Positions 4,355 to 7,259 of a stretch of 7,259 nt of DNA are shown here, one piece after another. A program made the position numbers and the translations under genes. The DNA comes from CAZVXI01 sp964631295 (GTDB lineage: Bacteria > Planctomycetota > Phycisphaerae > Phycisphaerales > SM1A02): assembly GCA_964631295.1 (NCBI GenBank), contig CAZVXI010000161.1, forward strand, positions 1-7,259, written 5' to 3'. Position 1 is the first letter of the stretch. The number at the start of each line of letters is the position of its first letter. The notes under the pieces were generated by a model. That model was not told the origin of the DNA, did not search any database, and was given only the letters and a program-made list of their open reading frames with translations.

Positions 4355-5782
4355 ATGACGGGCACGCTGGACGACACGCGGTTTATCGGACAGATGCGTC
4401 GCTACAACCCGTGGTGGTCGGGCAAGCGGCGCGCCGTGCCTGATTTCCGGCGGGTCGTGTTTCACCGATGTGTCGAGCTGCTGGAAGACTCGCGGACCCG
4501 GCGGGCCATCGTCCTGAACGGGCCGCGTCGCGTCGGGAAGTCGACGATTCTGCATCAGCTTGTCGATCATCTCTTGAATGGGGGCATCGATTCGAACTCA
4601 ATCCTCTACTTGAGTCTTGACGACAACGTTCTGAAGCTGGCATCACTCGATCGTCTGCTGGATCTCTATCGTGAGGCCATACAACCAGAAGGCCGCGACT
4701 GCGTACTGCTTCTTGACGAGGTGCATTACGCAGCGGATTGGGATCAACACCTCAAAACACTTGTTGATCATCACCCTGAATACCGAGTCGTGGCGACTGG
4801 TTCAGCAAGTCTGGAACACACTCGTGGCTCGGCCGACAGTGGCGTCGGAAGATGGCGGACGATCCCAATTCCAACGCTGTCGTTCTATGAGTTCCTGCAC
4901 ATTCGTGGCGAGGCACCGGAGGCCATTGACCCGAAACTGCGAGTGTCGACCCTGCTGCGTTCGACGGCAAATGATCGTGCCGCGGTCGCCCATGCCATGC
5001 GGCCGACGCTTCCATTGTTCCGTCATTATCTGCTGGTCGGCGGGTTTCCTGAGACTGCTCTGGGTGATGACATCGTCGAGTGCCAGCGCCTGCTGCGCGA
5101 AGACGTGGTTGATCGCGTTCTCAAGCGAGACATCGTGGTCCTCTTTGGCACACGTAAGATCGTTGAACTTGAGAAGTTGTTCCTCTACGTGTGCCTTCAT
5201 AGTGGGGTCATATTGAATGTCAGCAGTTGCTCAAGTGAGTTGGGTGTTCCACGCTCGACGATCGAGGGGCATTTGGACATTCTACGGCAGGCAAACCTGC
5301 TGTACCGGATACCTCGGTTCCAATCTGGCGGGAAAGCCCCGCTCAAAGGCAGGCACAAGTACTACCTGGTGGATGCGGCATTGAGAAATGCCATTCTCCT
5401 CAGCGGCCCGGAACTGCTCGATGATCCTGACGAGATGGGCCGTGTGGTCGAGACCGCGATTCTGCGTCACTTGTTCGCCTTCTATTACCGCGATACCCCA
5501 ACCATCAGTTACTGGCAGGACCCCAAGACGAACAAGGAGGTCGACATCGTCCTCCAGAGCCCACGATATATGATCCCGGTTGAGGTCAAATACCGCGCCG
5601 GCTCGAAACCTGATGCCAGCGTGCTGGTTCAGTTCTGCGAACAACAGGATATTGAACAGGGATTTCTGATCACCCGCGACGAGGGGGCGTTTGATGTCCG
5701 GATGATTCGGAACACGCAAGTCGCGGGGATACCCGCACACATCTTCTGCTACGTCATTGGACAGGCTGAACGCTACGATTGA
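4355..5782 (+). CDS. AAA_14 / DUF4143 ATPase, 475 residues
   Basis: A complete member of the widespread ATPase family with an N-terminal AAA_14 domain and a C-terminal DUF4143 region, whose cellular role is not settled. Seen here: the family-typical YNPWW near the start (17-21), Walker A GPRRVGKST (56-64), SILYLSLDD (82-90), Walker B VLLLDEVHYAADW (117-129), VVATGSAS (145-152), GRWRTIPIPTLSFYEFL (165-181), VGGFPE (228-233), a winged-helix-like segment (about 289-316), and a C-terminal PD-(D/E)XK-nuclease-like set: E366 in VVETAILRHL, KEVDIVL (394-400) and VEVKY (409-413). All motifs look intact. It lies 93 bp after moxR and 48 bp before the DUF58 gene. Sample stretches look less GC-rich than moxR (4561-4620 has 27 G+C of 60, 3601-3660 has 44 of 60). 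No Shine-Dalgarno site precedes the ATG. Horizontal arrival is inference. Confidence 0.93.
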   Translation: MTGTLDDTRFIGQMRRYNPWWSGKRRAVPDFRRVVFHRCVELLEDSRTRRAIVLNGPRRVGKSTILHQLVDHLLNGGIDSNSILYLSLDDNVLKLASLDRLLDLYREAIQPEGRDCVLLLDEVHYAADWDQHLKTLVDHHPEYRVVATGSASLEHTRGSADSGVGRWRTIPIPTLSFYEFLHIRGEAPEAIDPKLRVSTLLRSTANDRAAVAHAMRPTLPLFRHYLLVGGFPETALGDDIVECQRLLREDVVDRVLKRDIVVLFGTRKIVELEKLFLYVCLHSGVILNVSSCSSELGVPRSTIEGHLDILRQANLLYRIPRFQSGGKAPLKGRHKYYLVDAALRNAILLSGPELLDDPDEMGRVVETAILRHLFAFYYRDTPTISYWQDPKTNKEVDIVLQSPRYMIPVEVKYRAGSKPDASVLVQFCEQQDIEQGFLITRDEGAFDVRMIRNTQVAGIPAHIFCYVIGQAERYD

Positions 5783-5830
5783 CACCGGAATCGATGCCGA
5801 ACCAACTTGTATCTTAAAAGGACGAGCTGG

Positions 5831-6811
5831 ATGCCAGACCCATCATCACCTTCCGCCCGCGCGGAGAACTACCTTGCGCCCGAGACACTGGGGCAGCTCG
5901 CGCCCTTCGAGCTGCGCGCGAAAATGGTCGTCGAAGGCGTGATGAGCGGGATGCACCGCTCGCCCTACCAGGGCATGGCTGTCGAGTTCGCGGAACATCG
6001 CCAGTATGTCGCGGGCGATGACCTCAAGCACCTCGACTGGAAAGTGTTCGGCCGGTCTGACAAGCTCTACATCAAGCAGTACCAGCAGGAGACGAACCTC
6101 GACATCATCCTCATGGTCGACTCATCTGCGTCAATGGGCTTCGGCTCGCTGAAAGTCAAGCCCGGGTGGGGTGGCACCGAGGCGAGCAGGCGCGGCGGGA
6201 CATGGACAAAGTTCGACCATGCGACTGCGACGGCTGTCGCGATCGCGTATATGTGCCTCAACCAGCAGGACCGCGTCGGCGTGGCCGTGTTCGCAGATGA
6301 AATCAAATCGCTCATCAAACGCAGCAGCGCAACGGGGCAATGGCGGTCGATCGTCAACACGCTCAACGTTGAACCGGTGCAGGAGAAAACAGACTTTGTC
6401 AAGGTGACTGAGCAGGCGCTCAGCAAGATCACCAATCGCGCGCTGTTCGTCATCATCAGCGACCTGTTCGATGATGCGGAGAACATCCGCCAGGCGCTGG
6501 CGCGCTTCCGTTACAAGAACCACGATGTGATCCTGCTGCACACGATGGACAACCAGGAGATGACGTTCAACTTCACACAGGCAGCGCCGTTCGAGGGCAT
6601 GGAAGGCGAGGGCAGGCTGCGGCTCGACCCCCGCGCGCTGCGCAATGCCTACCTCGAAGCCGTCGAAAAGCACATCGAGGCAGTCAGCAAGGCCGCTCGC
6701 GGATTCGGGTTCGATTACCACCGCATGGATACACACGAGTCGGTCGGCCCCGCGCTCGCATATGTTTTCGCGCGTCGCAACGCGTTTGCCAAACGCAGTA
6801 AGGTCGGGTGA
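5831..6811 (+). CDS. DUF58 VWA-fold protein, 326 residues
   Basis: A DUF58 protein, the usual genomic partner of MoxR ATPases, with a von Willebrand factor A-type fold expected to bind a metal ion. The DUF58 signature runs from HRSPYQGMAVEFAEHRQY (42-59) through GDDLKHLDWKVFGRSDKLY (62-80). It is followed by the metal-site motif DSSASM (97-102), T187 and SDLFDD (210-215), so the metal site looks complete. A Gly-rich insert of about 20 residues (SLKVKPGWGGTEASRRGG, 106-123) follows the metal-site strand. No signal peptide or membrane segment is evident, so it is probably cytoplasmic. The ATG at 5831 is chosen because AAAAGGA ends eight bases upstream; an in-frame TTG at 5807 precedes that site. 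It follows the DUF4143 gene by 48 bp and precedes the BatA-like gene by 39 bp. Confidence 0.93.
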   Translation: MPDPSSPSARAENYLAPETLGQLAPFELRAKMVVEGVMSGMHRSPYQGMAVEFAEHRQYVAGDDLKHLDWKVFGRSDKLYIKQYQQETNLDIILMVDSSASMGFGSLKVKPGWGGTEASRRGGTWTKFDHATATAVAIAYMCLNQQDRVGVAVFADEIKSLIKRSSATGQWRSIVNTLNVEPVQEKTDFVKVTEQALSKITNRALFVIISDLFDDAENIRQALARFRYKNHDVILLHTMDNQEMTFNFTQAAPFEGMEGEGRLRLDPRALRNAYLEAVEKHIEAVSKAARGFGFDYHRMDTHESVGPALAYVFARRNAFAKRSKVG

Positions 6812-6850
6812 GCACTCCATGCTTCCGCGCTCGTACAATCGCACTCAGCC

Positions 6851-7259
6851 ATGACGTTCCTCACACCCGCGCTGGCCATTGCAGGGCTGGCGGCGGTTGC
6901 CATCCCGGTCATCATCCACCTGCTGTTCAGGCAGCGGCGCAAGCCAATCGAGTGGGCTGCGATGCAGTTTCTGCTCGAGGCGTTCCGCAAGTTCCGCAGG
7001 CGACTCCAGATGGAGCAGTTGCTGCTCCTGGCGATCCGCTGCCTCATCGTCGCGCTGCTCGGTATGGCGCTGGCGCGGCCGTTATTGCAACAGGCAGGGT
7101 TCATTGATCTGGGCGGCGCGAGGGCAGTCTACATCGTTCTCGACAACGGCCTGACCTCAGGTGTCAAAGATGAAACCGGCGCAACCGCGCTCGATCGTCA
7201 TGTCGAACAGGCAGTCGGCATCATAAATGCGCTCAAGCCCGCAGACACCGTCGGCCTCA
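6851..7259 (+). CDS. BatA-like membrane protein with double-transmembrane N-terminus, C-terminal part outside the window
   Basis: The frame is open from ATG 6851 to the window edge (136 codons). The N-terminus FLTPALAIAGLAAVAIPVII then HLLFRQRRKPIEWAAMQFL matches the BatA N-terminal domain: a first membrane helix (about 4-26), a basic loop, then a second helix (about 56-78, LLLLAIRCLIVALLGMALARP). A VWA-like domain starts at AVYIVLDNGLTSG (92-104). The usual DxSxS metal motif reads D98-N-G100-L-T102, so the first serine is replaced by glycine and the second by threonine, suggesting weak or no metal binding. No clear Shine-Dalgarno site is seen, so translation may depend on the DUF58 gene 39 bp upstream. 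It is likely the membrane partner served by the MoxR and DUF58 proteins. Confidence 0.88.
   Translation, partial: MTFLTPALAIAGLAAVAIPVIIHLLFRQRRKPIEWAAMQFLLEAFRKFRRRLQMEQLLLLAIRCLIVALLGMALARPLLQQAGFIDLGGARAVYIVLDNGLTSGVKDETGATALDRHVEQAVGIINALKPADTVGL

Noticed and set aside
3080..4570. A 496-codon open frame on the minus strand opposite moxR
   Set aside because: It lies antisense to a MoxR gene with every family motif, has no ribosome site, and its Arg/His-rich translation is typical of the shadow frame of GC-rich coding DNA.

Overview
The window reads as a GC-rich bacterial chromosome, most likely from the Planctomycetota (Phycisphaerae-like). This lineage is inferred from the MoxR / DUF58 / double-transmembrane-VWA gene order, a MopE-type metal-binding repeat fragment, and secreted helical proteins of a style common in that phylum. 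No rRNA, tRNA or other taxonomic marker is present.

Left part (1-661): a minus-strand fragment of a secreted protein with an Asp-rich metal-binding motif ends where a cluster of short palindromic repeats begins. Four repeats (71-112, 140-185, 221-248, 282-327) share one architecture: CGTC, an 8-nt arm, an optional 5-2-5 inner hairpin plus 10-nt spacer, the complementary 8-nt arm, then CCAC. Two are on each strand, and their arms differ in sequence but stay paired. Nothing convincing is coded from 328 to 525. A 120-bp repeat follows at 526-645.

Middle (646-2890): two minus-strand genes form a coupled pair whose stop and start overlap in ATGA. The first encodes a 131-residue secreted protein with ten cysteines after its signal peptide. 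The second encodes a 498-residue exported, highly charged helical protein with LTxxQ-like motifs. A TTGACA promoter with a 17-nt spacer, a roughly 210-nt leader containing a triple GGGGGCC repeat, and an upstream inverted repeat make up their control region. The locus is bracketed by two direct copies (526-645 and 2891-3010) of the 120-bp repeat, 8 mismatches apart, so it looks like a separable module.

Right part (3011-7259): a plus-strand operon encodes a MoxR AAA+ ATPase, then an AAA_14/DUF4143 ATPase, then a DUF58 VWA-type protein, then the start of a BatA-like membrane protein that runs off the window. MoxR ATPases are thought to act as chaperones on VWA-domain partners. The DUF4143 gene is the outlier: it has no known role in such operons, looks less GC-rich, lacks a Shine-Dalgarno site, and is preceded by an AT-rich patch with a possible promoter between two GTATAC palindromes three helical turns apart. 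It looks like a later insertion with its own transcription.

The best candidates for undescribed biology are the arm-covarying palindrome family, the 120-bp repeat-bounded secreted pair, and the DUF4143 ATPase lodged inside the MoxR operon.
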